Assembly (NCBI GenBank): GCA_029706075.1
Contig: JAINUG010000055.1
Coordinates: 930,001-994,000, forward strand
Direction of reading: 5' to 3'
DNA: 64,000 nucleotides
DNA from: Aldrovandia affinis
Taxonomy: Eukaryota; Chordata; Actinopteri; Notacanthiformes; Halosauridae
The notes beneath the pieces are model-generated. The model ran no database searches, was not told the origin of the DNA, and was given only the letters and a program-made list of their open reading frames with translations. Both the position numbers and the translations under genes were made by a program. Position 1 is the first letter of the stretch. Each line of letters opens with the position of its first letter. Shown here one piece after another: positions 42,582-55,200 of the stretch.

Positions 42582-42782
42582 CAGGGGTCCCCAACCCTGG
42601 TCATAGAGAACCACAGGGTGTGCTGACTTTTGCTCTTAGTCAGCACTTAATTGACCAATTAAATCATTTGATTACATGGTTAACTCACCTAACCTGGTTT
42701 CTTGGGTCTAAATTGAGTTGCTGGTTTTAAGGTGAAATCAAAAACCAGTAGACCCCGTGTAGACATGGGGTTGGGGACCCCA
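42582..42782 (+). mobile_element. hAT-like MITE, family H copy 3
   Basis: Ends CAGGGGTCCCCAACCCTGG and GGGGTTGGGGACCCCAG are inverted, a typical hAT-type terminus. The internal block matches the other three copies. Confidence 0.85.
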
Positions 42783-43400
42783 GGTCCACACGTATCCATC
42801 CATGATATCCGACATCTTCAAATGAATCATTCTGACCATATTTCCCGCAAACCACAGTGGGTAATTTATCCTTATGTACTGCCATTGGTATAATGGGTTA
42901 TCAGTTGTAAGGAGTAACTAGTTCACTGTAAAGTGATGGAATTAAGATGGAATATCATATTTCTTAAACAGTTTTTTTCCCCTGGATTTTATTTGAATGA
43001 CCTCACAAATGTGGAATTCCCATACGTATTTAGTGGCCTGTCTCATCGCCGCAACGTCCTCCATTGACGTGGGAGAGCGCAGACAAGCGAGTGCAGTCCT
43101 TCCGAGGTGCGTTTTGCCAGCCGCCGCTTCCTCTCAGTCCGCAGCGTGTCAGCTGAGGAGTGCGCCACAGGCTCAGAGCTGTGAGGTCACTGTATCTCAG
43201 GAGTGCACCCAGGTAGCAGTATGCCCAGGCGATTAGAGGTGCACGATGAGACGGGGACAAACCCTCCTTCCCTGGGCACACACAAAGTGAGAAAAAGTGC
43301 AGTTTCACTTCTCCTGAAGGGGCACGGCAATGGTGCTTTCCTCAGGTTCAGAGAGAGCTTGCACAGGAAAGCTTGCACAGGTGCCGGGCAAAAACAGAAA
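42783..43400. other. Intergenic DNA, no gene seen
   Basis: GC-richer near 43040-43250. Open frames occur on both strands but without known motifs. Confidence 0.35.
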
Positions 43401-43561
43401 TGTAAAAAGCAAAGGAGTGCCCTTGACGCTGTTAGATAGCTCCCAACGTGATTTAAGGTGCTAGACAAAGACAAAGTTTGGTATTCGTCTTGTCTGTACT
43501 GGCACCTTAAATCACGTTGGGAGCTGTCTAACAGTGTGTGGGCACTCCTTTGCTTTTTATA
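43401..43561. mobile_element. Foldback MITE (long hairpin)
   Basis: Arms at about 43404-43471 and 43502-43559 pair over about 58 bp, e.g. AGCTCCCAACGTGATTTAAG against CTTAAATCACGTTGGGAGCT, and AAAAAGCAAAGGAGTGCCC against its complement. The loop is about 30-40 bp. TA lies near both ends. Confidence 0.8.
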
Positions 43562-43655
43562 GGTGCTTTCCTCTTTGTAGATTACATTTTTTATTTATTT
43601 TAAATGTTATTTTTGTGGTTGCAAGATGTACGGGTGAGGCGGAGGGGGTAGCATG

Positions 43656-43855
43656 TAGTGATGGGACAATGAGGTGTCGTGAAACCCAAAATGGGCATAA
43701 CTACCTCATGCTATCAGCGACACACTGGTTTGAAATAATTGTTGTTTTTCAGTGGAGAGGACTATGTTTTGATTGGTTCAAACAAGTCAGTGATTGACAG
43801 ATCATTATTGTCCCACCTATTATGGGGTTCCTGAAACCTCATTCTTCCATCACTA
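43656..43855. mobile_element. 200-bp MITE with inverted ends
   Basis: Left TAGTGATGGGACAATGAGGT pairs with right (complement TAGTGATGGAAGAATGAGGT). No coding capacity. Confidence 0.75.
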
Positions 43856-45130
43856 GTAGGATGTTCTAAAATGGACACTGTAGGAAGGACCTCACTGCAA
43901 AGGATAAGGTGGATGGAGCGTAATCTCCAGCTACAATAATTATTTACTACTATAATGTATTGACCGCTTCTATTTGGCCACAAGATGTCGCCATACACCC
44001 TCTGATTGTCAGCCTATTCTCCAAACCATGCACCTGAATGAGTGTAAATTCAAAGATTTGTTGTGGTCTAGATTAGAATTCATAAAATAGGCTCGCACAG
44101 GATATTTACATTTTTACAGAATATTTCATAGGGAAAATATAATTCCTTAAAGTCTCAGTGCTGTTAAAAATGCCATTCGCAATATTAAATTACCGCATGG
44201 ACTGACAGAAAGATGCTTTCATACTCAAGGTGTTGTTAATGCTCAACCAGCAGCAGTAGTTCTGAATTTCTGCCCCTTGGCTTCCTGCTTGAAAATAGTC
44301 AAAAGAGGGAGGTGTTTGATTGTATAGCATGACGTCATTCTATGAATTCCCATTTTAAAGGGTTGACTGTTGTCAACAGCTTACACAATGCCACACCTCT
44401 TGTACCCAAAAATATTTTTTATGTATTTATATTTGACCTGGCTACAGACCAGCTGCTAAGCTAATATCAATGAGTGATGATATGATTTTGAACCCTTTGG
44501 CCTGTTTCCAGACTGCCTGAGTGTCAGTTTGGATTTAATATTTTTGTATTTCTTAAGTTGTTAATCATCTCTTTTAAATAGCAATGACATGTATGCGTAT
44601 ATTTGCTGCAGTTCACAATACAAGAAAGACAAACGGCACATAACATTGATTGATCACAGCTTTCTCTCTTTCTCTCGCCTCTCGTTTTCTCTCTCTTATC
44701 TACATATGCACTTCTCTTAATAGATTTTTTCTACAAACCTCTCTTTTTCATTACTATCAAATGTATCAATATTAGTTTGATGAAAGATTGTGTGGAGAAA
44801 AACAACATTGCTGACAGGATTACCGGCCGTAATTATTTTGAGAAAAACAAAATTCCATCTGCCGTTTTCTTTTTGTTGTCATTGCGTTGACATTCTGTAG
44901 GTCAGGTCATTTATTCTTTCGAAATACCAAGATGTTCTGTGTGAGCAGTTATCAGTGTTTGTCTCCTCAATCACTGCCAACTTCAGACTCGATGCACTGG
45001 AACAGCTTGTTTCAGGTAACCGGTTCAGTGATCAATCACGCAAGCTTTGTTTGCATATAGCTGAGGCTCTGAGTCAACTGGCAGAGATTATCTTGGTCTT
45101 TGTTTCACTAAACTTGTATTTCCACTCCTA
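43856..45130. other. Intergenic AT-rich DNA, no gene seen
   Basis: No recognisable exon, RNA gene or transposon. Confidence 0.4.
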
Positions 45131-45380
45131 TGCAATGTGCGTGTTTGCGTGTACGTACGCATGTGTGTGTGAGTACATGCATGTTTGTCTGCATGTGTGT
45201 GACCTTGTGAGTGTGTATGGGTCTGGGTTTATGTGTGGTTTTGTTTGTGTGTGTGTGTGTGTGTGTGTGTGCATGGGTATGTGTGCGTTGGTGTGTATGT
45301 TTGTGTGATTACATGCATATATGTCTATGACGTGTACATGCTTGTATGTGTGTGTGTTTGTGTGAGTACATCTGTGTGCT
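45131..45380. repeat. Degenerate TG-rich tract
   Basis: Pure (GT)n near 45246-45272, otherwise irregular TG/TA/CG. Open frames here are artefacts. Confidence 0.8.
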
Positions 45381-45384
45381 TATG

Positions 45385-46102
45385 TCACACCCCTCCTTCT
45401 CCTACTTCATTGGCTACCTGTTACAGCTAGTTCAAAACCTTGGTGTTAGCCTGCACTCCACCATATCTCCAATCAATCTTGAAACCATACACAGCAGACA
45501 GATCACTCCATTCCACAACCTCAAGGCGACTGGCTGTCCCTCCCCTGCATGGTCGCTCGTACCAGCCATGATGCCTGTCTGTTCTGGCCCCTCAATGGTG
45601 GAATGAACTTCCCACGGTGGTCGGGACAGCAGAATCACTGCTCCCCGTCAATCCCATCCCAACCCACTAACACTTGCTATTTAATTCATTCCAGTGATTT
45701 TTATGGGATTGCTAGTAATCACTTACATGTGTTGTTTTACCTGACCCTGGCCACCTTCAAGCGACGACTGAAGACTCATCTCTTCAGGGTGCACCTCTCC
45801 CCGTAGTCCGGTTTTTGTTAACTTAGGGGCATAGTTGCTTAGTTTACACGTCTACTTGTGTATGTATTGTACTAGGCTTAGGCATTATTTTCTGCATTGA
45901 TTGCTTTATTGCTACCTCTGAATTGTGGCTACAGATTTACCTACAGGGTCCTAGTTTAACTATGTGGTTGCTCCTAGCACCCAGGAATTGTACTTCCCAC
46001 TAGGATGGCTTTCAGCTAAACTGTTCTTGACTACGGTTAACACTTTGTTGTACGTCGCTCCGGATAAGAGCGTCTGCCAAATGCCTGTAATGTAATGTAA
46101 TT
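45385..46102 (+). mobile_element. L2-like LINE 3' end with intact shared tail
   Basis: Frameshifted ORF end: VQNLGVSLHSTISPIN near 45430, then WPPSSDD-type and, in the last frame, ATFKRRLKTHLFRVHLSP (45750-45806). The 3'UTR ends with GTCGCTCCGGATAAGAGCGT, CTGCCAAATGCC and TGTAATGTAATG. It shows that the SINE tails in this window match the 3' end of this LINE group. Confidence 0.8.
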
Positions 46103-46188
46103 ATTTGGGTATTGGTTCTAGGTTGGCATAGTTAAACCCCATTATTACTTTAGTGATGTTACACATACTCTCTGGTCTGGGGGTGTAG

Positions 46189-46626
46189 TTAGCCAGGTCT
46201 ATATTGCTGTTTCTCATGTGGATGCATTTGCAAAATAAAGGAAACACCAATCAATACCTGAATATTTATAAAGTAATAATGGGTTGGGCTGCCTTTTGCC
46301 TTCAGAACAGCTTCAATCCTTCTTGGAATGCTGTTGTACAAACTTTGAACTGTTTCTAGTGGGATATTGGACCATTCTTCAAAAAGGAAAGCCTCCAGTT
46401 CTTTGAGAGATGAAGACAGCGTAAATGTAGTCTGCACACTATGTTCCAGAACTTCCCATAAAGGTTGAATGATGTTTAGATCTGGTGATTGGGGAGGCCA
46501 TGGAAGGTGTTTGACTTCATCCTGGTGTTCATGAAACCACTTTTGAATCCATTTAGCAGTGTGTATGGGGGTGTTATTGTCTTTGGGAACATCTTGAGGA
46601 AACAATGTTTGCACCATAGGGTGCAC
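46189..46626 (-). pseudogene. Tc1 transposase C-terminal third
   Basis: Minus-strand frame with NNTPIHTAKWIQKWF, where the Asp of the usual QQDN motif is shifted to DNN, and LPWPPQSPDLNIIQPLWEVL, the DLNxIExLW motif with Gln where the catalytic Glu is expected. It then runs to RRIEAVLKAKGSPTHY. The N-terminus is absent. The last codons run outside the element. Confidence 0.8.
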
Positions 46627-46985
46627 CTAGTCACCTAAAATGGCTTTGTATTTCTTGGCCGTAATTCTACAATGCAGAGTAATAATCAGATCCAATGACT
46701 CCCACGATGACTTCCCATATCAAATGGCATATATAAATGGCTTATACATATCAGATCAGACCACCATATTTAACTGGAACAGTTGGGAACAGGAAATGTG
46801 GGTTGAAAGCTTCCTTTGGCTTTCCCCAAACATAAACCTGTCCAGATGTAAGTAAAATAGTAAAACTCATCAGCCCATAATACTTTCTTTCACTGCTCAG
46901 AAGTCCAAGTTTTGTGCTCATTACACAAGGTTTCCAAAAGTTGTTTCTGAATTTTGCCGTTTCTGTGACTGAGGCACCTTCAATT
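46205..46985 (-). mobile_element. Tc1-like transposon remnant
   Basis: The left end contains TTTGCAAAATAAAGGAAACA, close to the end of the MITE at 59182. A minus-strand transposase C-terminus follows. Sequence to about 46985 looks like further Tc1 sequence, but the right inverted end is not clear. Confidence 0.65.
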
Positions 46986-48345
46986 CGGACACCAACTCAC
47001 CAACTATTGGACCTTTTTCAAAATCTGTTAGATCTCTCAGGTTGCTTTAGAATCTCACATATTAAAATGTTTATTTTAAAACATATTTTGTAGCATAAAC
47101 ATATTGGTAATTAGTATGGATATGAGCATCTGCTAAATTGATTTAATGTGTTTGTATTGGTATGTACTTGTGTGTGTGTGTGTGTGCGTGAGTGATTGTG
47201 TGTGTCTGTGTTTATGTGTGTAGGCCTACATGTGTTTATACATGTGTGTGGTGCATCTGTGTACATGTGCGAGAAAGTGTGCGTGCATTTGCGTGTACAA
47301 ACACGTATCCGCCCAGTTGTATTTTTGCCCGTGACCTTTCGCGTATATTCTTGTTGGCGTTCATTTGTTTGTTGTTCAACGATAATGAAAGAGCATTGAG
47401 TGGCAGTGGGTTCACGCAACGGAGTTCATTTCACTCTGCAGCATGTAGCCTCGATGTGACCCTGATTAAACGCATCAACGGCGGCCAAAAATAGCCGGTG
47501 TCCGTCCTAACCTGTTCCAATTTTATTTAACCTATTTTCCTGAAGACAGTGAAAGCACAACAAACCAAGTGTGTTTTTATTTTGGCCAATGATAATCGAT
47601 TTATCCAAGAGTTGTAGCAGTGGCAGACATTCCGCGATAGCACGTTTCTCTGCTTGAAATGTGCCATTGTGGAGGAGCGCGTGGGCTCTATTGTCACTTA
47701 TTCTGTATGAATGGGGTCTAGTATGCTCGCTGCTCGCGCTTGAGCATTTCGTATACTCGGCCGGTCGAGGAAACAGAAAACAAGATGCAGGATATCACAC
47801 AAAATGCAGCTATTTATTAATACTTGGCTTAATGGAAGTTGTTTTTTTATATTTGAGGCACGATAGAGAATGCTGGGCGCTTTCTAACTGTGGAGAGTCC
47901 TTGTCCGGGATCAGAAGTCAGTCCACCCATGGACAATGTACGCATTGTGACAGCTGGGTCCTGCTGCATCAAAGACCAAGTGATTAACCAGTTGACGGTG
48001 ACGGGATACAATACGGCTCTTCAGAGTGAACAGCGTAGCCTCTTATACCCCAGCTCTCAATGGCCAGCCATTATCAGTGCTCCAAACCCAGTATACCGGA
48101 TAAAGACTGTCTGGAGATACGCACAAACGCGCACAGGGAGCGATAGAAAGTATCCAGTTTGTGACGTCGTCTTCTTACTCGTTGCTGTGGGCTAAGGTGC
48201 TTCTAATGTTATGGGTGGCCCGGACTTTCGTCGATGTGGGTCGTTATCTTTTTTGAGACAAGATTTTGAGACATTTTTCTAAAGTGATTAACTCTGTGTT
48301 TACATTTTCCCCATGTGTTACACAATTGAATTTATTCCAGAATTA
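46986..48345. other. Intergenic DNA upstream of erbb3
   Basis: A TG-rich run lies at 47168-47300. No gene was recognised. Confidence 0.35.
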
Positions 48346-48530
48346 GTTAAAAACAAAAACAAACCGTACAATGTTTACAATACATATATATACATGTATG
48401 TATTTAATAGAATAAACATTGTACGGTTTGTTTTTGTTTTTAACAACAAGCCGCAAGATCTAGCCGCAAGATATATATATATATATATATATCGTAAGTT
48501 ATACTATGCTAGATCTTGCGGCTTGTTGTT
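48346..48530. repeat. Twin perfect inverted repeats (double hairpin)
   Basis: First hairpin: 31-bp arms 48346-48376 and 48414-48444 are exact reverse complements (core AAACCGTACAATGTTT), 37-nt loop. Second hairpin: 22-bp arms 48442-48463 and 48509-48530 are exact (AACAAGCCGCAAGATCTAG), with a (TA)n loop. The two overlap by three bases. It lies about 680 bp upstream of the erbb3 start codon. It could be a MITE pair or a structural element. Confidence 0.9.
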
Positions 48531-48839
48531 ATGTGATATAACAGCGTTTGACAGCAACGTTTGATAGTAATAGCAACCCTCGAAATTTCTATCAATAGTG
48601 GAATTTCCAGGCGCTACGAGTGATTGGTGCAAATATTCGATTGTGGACCAATCAGCTGTACATGTCTATTACTACAGGGAATGTGGGAGGGGAGTCGTCA
48701 GAAACCTACAACTTTTCTTACACTTGCATTCCTGCTTAACTCACCGCTCGTGGTTTTCTAAATTTGCTGTTTACCTTTAATTGAAATATTTACGGCTATG
48801 TACTGCAGACCATTTAGTTGTCCGTGCACTTATTAGGTG

Positions 48840-49205
48840 GTATTATATTTATATGGCAAAGAGACAGTAGGAGCAGGAAGCCCTTGCAGAAGGAAATGCG
48901 TCGCGTTATTTCGACAACATTTGTTGATACATTTTAGCCAATAACACAAGCACCTGCAATAAGAAAAAATGAAATGCAATTATTAATGGAAGGAAGAAAA
49001 CAACTTTGAAGTTTCTAAAACAACGACGAACCATTGCATTTGGAATTACGCTCAAAGGAGTGAAGTGACATTGATTTCGTATAAGGATTCCACAGAACTA
49101 TAGTTGCTAAAGTTAGTTATAGAACGAAGTCGGAACATCGTCTCTCCCGCAAACCGCCATGGTCCCATGATCCGAAACTTTATCGCGTTCGCTGTTGTAC
49201 CCAGA
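48840..49205 (+). promoter_or_regulatory. erbb3: Putative erbb3 5'UTR/promoter region
   Basis: Sequence directly upstream of the proposed start. It contains in-frame ATGs at 49104 and 49167 and an out-of-frame ATG at 49159 in good context (CCGCCATGG), which opens a very short uORF. The transcription start is unknown. Confidence 0.35.
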
Positions 49206-49287
49206 ATGGCTTCGTGTCCTCAGGTGTTTGCCGTTTCCATCCTGCTGATCTGGTCCCTGCATCCCACCGACTCTCAGACCCAAGAAG
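49206..49287 (+). CDS. erbb3: erbb3 coding exon 1 (signal peptide)
   Basis: ATG at 49206 has A at -3 and G at +4 and is followed by a hydrophobic signal sequence ending near HPTDSQTQE. The frame is open upstream, so MIRNFIAFAVVPR could extend it from 49167. Donor GTATGT at 49288. Confidence 0.7.
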
Positions 49288-52200
49288 GTATGTTTACTAT
49301 AGTTGCTATACTTTCATTATAAAGGGAAACAAGAGTATGTGATAAAGCCGGGGATCTTTCTTTGAAGAGTGCTGAAGAAATATATTTAGCCCTCAAAAGC
49401 ACTGCATAAAACTTAATAAACTGTCAGTTGGGTATGCTGTGCCACCTTCTATGTCATAGGTGATATCACCATAATAGTTTGATTTGGTATGTCAGGGTAA
49501 CGTCATTTAGGATATGGTTGGTGACAGAACTCACTATATGGAAACCTATGAATGTTGGCAAAAGTGTTTATGATTGTTTATGTAGCTATTATGAAGATGC
49601 TTTGGTCTAGTGCACCCAAATTCACACTAGACCAAAGTTGTCCCTGCCAAAAAATCAGTTCATGGCTGCTTGTGATGTTTGGTACTGCCCAAAAATATCC
49701 TCAAATCAATATGTGGAACGTCCTCTGAAAATATCCATTCCAAACATTTTCCCATCTTTTCTCAGATTAGTGTCAATTAAATTTGAGAGTCCAATGTTGA
49801 GTCCAAGAGTCCAAGTGTCAGCGAATTATGCAGATGATCTTTGAAAGAACAAATAATAGCAGCTGTTGACAACAGAAGCCTTATGTGGAGATACACATTA
49901 TAGTGCAATGCATAATAATTAAATGCATGGTAATGAAATGCATAGTAATTCAATGCATGTTCATTATGTGGATTATCTTTTTGTCACTTTTTGTTATCTT
50001 TATTTTTTCATTTATTTATTATGACTTAATTAACCCCCAGGAGAGATGGAATTTTAAAATGTGTTAACATTTGACAGAAATTAGAATATAATCTTCATGT
50101 TTTGTCATTTATATATTTCACTTAATTGACAGGGATGATATTCAGTTGTTAACACTAGGGCAGATGCCTTCAATGTATCTGTGATCCCAGGGTACATAGG
50201 CTAAGACAAAAATATTCTATGTTTCAACTGATCTTTTCAACAGCATTGATGGTAATGGGAACCAGATATAGCTCTCCTTTCCTATATCAAGGGTGATTTT
50301 TTATTGTGTAACATTTAAAGGGAATAGCCAGCACAACACTTACTGACAACATGATACTACACTTTTTGCAAAGCTTTGCTAATTTCTTTTTGCGTTGCAT
50401 TTGAATATAGGGATGCCTTTGTAGAGCTTGCAGATCAGACAGAGTTTGTGTGACGGGAGCCTGCTCCCTTGCGCACTTGCCTCGTCTCAGAACAGAATGT
50501 GCTTTTTGTAATCACTGCTCGTGAGTGACAAAACCAGTTGATTTTGCAGAACCTGTTAAGTCGCCTGAACCGCTCTCGTCAGCCCTTTTGTTTTATCCCT
50601 AACCCCTGAAAGCCACGTTTCTTTGCCGCTCCTCCTAATGGGAGACTGATGAGCTCTCCGCTGTTGCATTCTTCTCTTCTCCTCTCCTTCTTTTCGCCCC
50701 TGAGAAAGGTGTGTCTGGGCTCAGAAAGCACTGGTCTTCCAAAGCTAGTCATGTCTGTCGACCAGTGTCCTGAAAACAACAGACTTCGACGTGGTTGCGC
50801 GTCAAACTGTATTGGCGGCAGAGTAGCGCTTGCCTAGCTGTCACAAGGCTGCCGACAAACACACAGCACAAAAACAAAAACATAACAAGAAAAACAATGA
50901 CACTGTCAGGTCTGTGACTGATTGATGAATTGGCTAAACCGCAGTGCAATTAACGTTAGGAAATGGACTCAAGATTGAACCAATGATATGTAAGCCAAAG
51001 AGTAAACCTTTTTACTTTCAGATGTTGAATACAGGGCTATAGCAAGCTTTTTACGTGTGCTTTTGTTAAAAATATGCTGCAAAGAAACCAAAAGACCCAC
51101 CCTGCTAACCAAACATCGTAGCTCTGTAGTGTGTTTGCTTCTGACGAGTGTTTCTACATCCATTTATCCATGGAAGTTGTAGCCTTATGTTTTCCTCTGT
51201 TATTTTGGTCTGAAAAGCAGTATTTGCAATGATTAACCTGTCTCCTTCCCCCCTCTTAAACCATATGAGAACAGCATAGTGCATACCCCGGTGCCATCAT
51301 CAAATGTAGGATAGTCTGTGAACATTGGATATGTCAAATATGTCAAAAACTCTCATAAACCTATCATTCAAATCATGTCACAGGGTGGCAATACTGCAGG
51401 ACTCGAAAAGCAGAGGGAAGATGGAAATTTTGAAGCTGTTGTTCATTTTAGGAGAAGTTTTGAATGAAAAGCTGGTCAGACCGGCTGCCCTATCTGCGCT
51501 CGGTGAGTCAGGGCCAATGCTTCTGTATGACTGGGAGGGCAAAATACAGCAGAGATCACAGGTCGAAGCAGGTGCTTGAGATTAAATCCGTGATTTTATT
51601 AGTGTGTGTCTGTTGACGCATTAGCGTCACGAAGCAGGAAGATAACGGCCGTGCTGGTGAACCCTGGCTGCCCTGATAGGCAAGGAGTGTTGTCTCGCTT
51701 GGTGCCAAGCTTTGATTCATCTGGAATTAACTGGGTTTGTGTGGCTTAGCTGCCTTCTGTCCCAGTTACAGCGTGAATGCTTTGGCACACCTGGTATCGT
51801 TTTTACAGCGATAGCATCTGCTGATGTGTGCTTTATGACTATATGTGACTCTGACATGTTACTGAAGTGGTGTCCAGTGTCATGTTCAAACACCCATTTG
51901 TTTTCATATGAATTATCCATCCCACTGCGGAAGCTGGAAAGAGACATCTGCCTAAAATCTAGAAATCAGTTTTTAAAAAGGTTTTTTTAAAACCTTTTCC
52001 CCCAAATTGGAATGACTAATCAATGCAACATCAATTAGGGCAGAGCACAGAGTAGGGCACGTATCCTTCAACAGTGTGTGCTGCCAGCCACTTCCACCCT
52101 GTTGTCCACCAGCTGAGCTGCTGTGCACCCATTGGTGCAGAGGAGTACCTTTCATGATAAAAGGTACAGTATATATAACTGTTGTTTAATTTACAGTATC

Positions 52201-55200
52201 AAAGCAGAAAAACTTGCACATCCAAAATGTCTCAGACAGGTGCCGGACAGAGTCAAAAGTCACAAATCAAAAACGGTAATGTCCGCACAGTTGGCATAAT
52301 GCTCCCGATTCAATTTTATTAGCACCTATAACAAGTGACGTTTCGAGTTAGCTACTGGTCGGATGAAGAGTGCTAGCTCGAAACGTCACTTGTTATAGGT
52401 GTCTATAAAATTTAATCGGGAGTGTGAATGCCAATGAATATGCCATTGTGCAGACATTATTGACATTACTGCTGTTGCCATGCCTGTCACTCTTGCCTGT
52501 GTTAAAGAGGACCACGATGGAAATAAGCCAGTGTTTTTATCCTCTGTAATTATTAGAGTGGATATACTGCACACACATCAGAGGCGTAAGACTGTATGTA
52601 TACATCTTTTCTTTTTAAAATGTTCAAATAAATTCAATCAATCGATCGATCACGTACAGATTGCAGACCCCAGGTGGCCTATCGATCAGGGGAGTCTATG
52701 GGCATTGTGCATTGTCCTGCAGGACTCCCGGTTGTAGTCCGTAGTAGCGCTGTCAGGATTTGATTCTGGACAGCGAGGTACGTCTCTCCATCAGGAACTA
52801 GTGCTTTAATTGTACACGGCTCCCCCCCCCATGAAGTCCTGTTGCTGGTCTATGAATGCTACACACACAGTGGTTGCTTTTTCTCAATGGCCAGCAGCCT
52901 TTCCTGACCCTTTGGTGAGTGAGTGTACAGGTGCATCTCAATAAATTAGAATATCGTGGAAAAGTTTATTTATTTCAGTAATTCAATTCAAAAAGTGAAA
53001 CTCATATATTATATAGATTCATTACACACAAAGTGAAATATTTCAAGCCTTTATTTGTTTTAATTTTGATGATTATGGCTTACAGCTAATGAAAACCCCA
53101 AATTCAGTATCTCAGAAAATTTGAATATTGTGAAAAAGTTCAATATTGTAAACTCACGGTGTCACACTCTAATCAGCTCATTAACCCAAAACACCTGCAA
53201 AGGTTTCCTGAGCCTTTAAATGGTCTCTCAGTCTGGTTCAGTAGGCTACACAATCATGGGGAAGACTGCTGACCTGTCGACAGTTGTTCAGAAAATAGTC
53301 ATTGACACCCTCCACAAGGAGGGTAAGCCACAAAAGGTCATTGCTAAAGAAGCTGGCTGTTCACAGAGTGCTGTATCCAAGCATATTCATAGAAAGTGGA
53401 AGGAAAAAGTGTGGTAGGAAAAGGTGCACAAGCAACAGGGATAACCGCAGCCTTGAGAGGATTGTCAAGCAAAGCCCATTCAAGAATTTGGGGGAGCTTC
53501 ACAAGGAGTGGACTGAGGCTGGAGTCAGTGCATCAAGAGCCACCACGCACAGACGTATCCAGGACATGGGTTACAACTGTCGCATTCCTCGTGTCAAGCC
53601 ACTCCTGAACCAGAGACAACGTCAGAAGCGTCTTACCTGGGCTAAGGAGAAAAAGAACTGGACTGTTGCTCAGTGGTCCAAAGTCATCTTTTCAGATGAA
53701 AGTAAATTTTGCATTTCATTTGGAAATCAAGGTCCCAGAGTCTGGAAGGAAGAGTGGACAGGCACAGAATCCAAGTTGCTTGAAGTCCAGTGTGAAGTTT
53801 TCACAGTCAGTGATGATTTGGGGTGTCATGTCATCTGCTGGTGTTGGTCCACTGTGTTTTCTCAAATCCAAAGTCAACGCAGCTGTCTACCAGGAAATTC
53901 TAGAGCACTTCATGCTTCCTTCTGCTGACAAGCTTTGTGGAGATGCTGATTTTGTTTTCCAGCAGGACTTGGCACCTGCCCACACTGCCAAAAGTACCAA
54001 TACCTGGTTTAATGACCATGGTATTACTGTGCTTGATTGGCCAGCAAACTCGCCTGAACTGAACCCCATAGAGAATCTATGGGGTATTGTCAAGAGGAAG
54101 ATGAGAGACACCAGACCCAACAATGCAGACGAGCTGAAGGCCGCTATCAAAGCAACCTGGCCTTCCATAACACCTCAGCAGTGCCACAGGCTGATCGCCT
54201 CCGTGCCACGCTGCATTGATGCAGTAATTCATGCAAAAGGAGCCCCGGCCAAGCATTGAGTGCATATACATGAACCCAGTGGCGGGCCGTGCATTTCACA
54301 CCTAGGCCTTCAGTAGTGCTCCGTCTGAATCAATCCACCCCTCAATAACTATTTTATGGCTATAAAAGCCATCTTATTGTTATGTTTTGAGTGTCTGTTC
54401 GGTTTGTTTTTGCACTTTGTTTATTTATCTTTCTTCAGTCATGTTTCATTCTCGTTCTGTCATGCACTTCGGGAAATTCTATGTTTCGGTTTTTCCGTCT
54501 TCGTTTCTAATCTCGTTTTACTTCCTTCTTACTTTCTAATTACACTTTGTATATATTAGTTAGATGTATATAGTACTAACCAACTAATCTACTAACATTA
54601 GGGATTTAGATTAAGTTACTAACACTACTAATCACTAATTATCTCACGCTTCTAACTATCGCTGTCATTCTCTCTCGTCTCTATCGCTGTCATTCTCTCT
54701 CATGAAACATGACTGAAGAAAGATAAATAAACAAAGTGCAAAAACAAACCGAACAGACACCTGTTGCCGTTGCATCGCAGATAGATAACTCGTGTATCCA
54801 GAATAAATGCCTTTATTGAAGAAACAAACCCGGGTGCTACAGCTGCGACACACATAAAAAAGCATCAATAATAATAACCTCATAAAATTGCAATATTATT
54901 TAGGAAAATAGCAACATTTTACTCACCAAAATCCTTATTATTTGTACACAAAATCCATCCTCCTTTCTTTCCTCAAAAAGAGTTCAATTACTCTGTCGTA
55001 CAGATTATCCGTGTTTCAGTTCCATCAAGAAGTCCTTTTCTATCGCCATCGAAGCTAATGCTGAAAGTCGAGCCTGCCCTGTCGTATTTCTGGCATAAGT
55101 TTTAATTCGCTTTAGGGCTGAAAATGTCCGCTCAAATGTCTGAATCACAGACTGATGTTAATTATATTTTGTCCATGAATACTTATTAAATAATTCCAAA

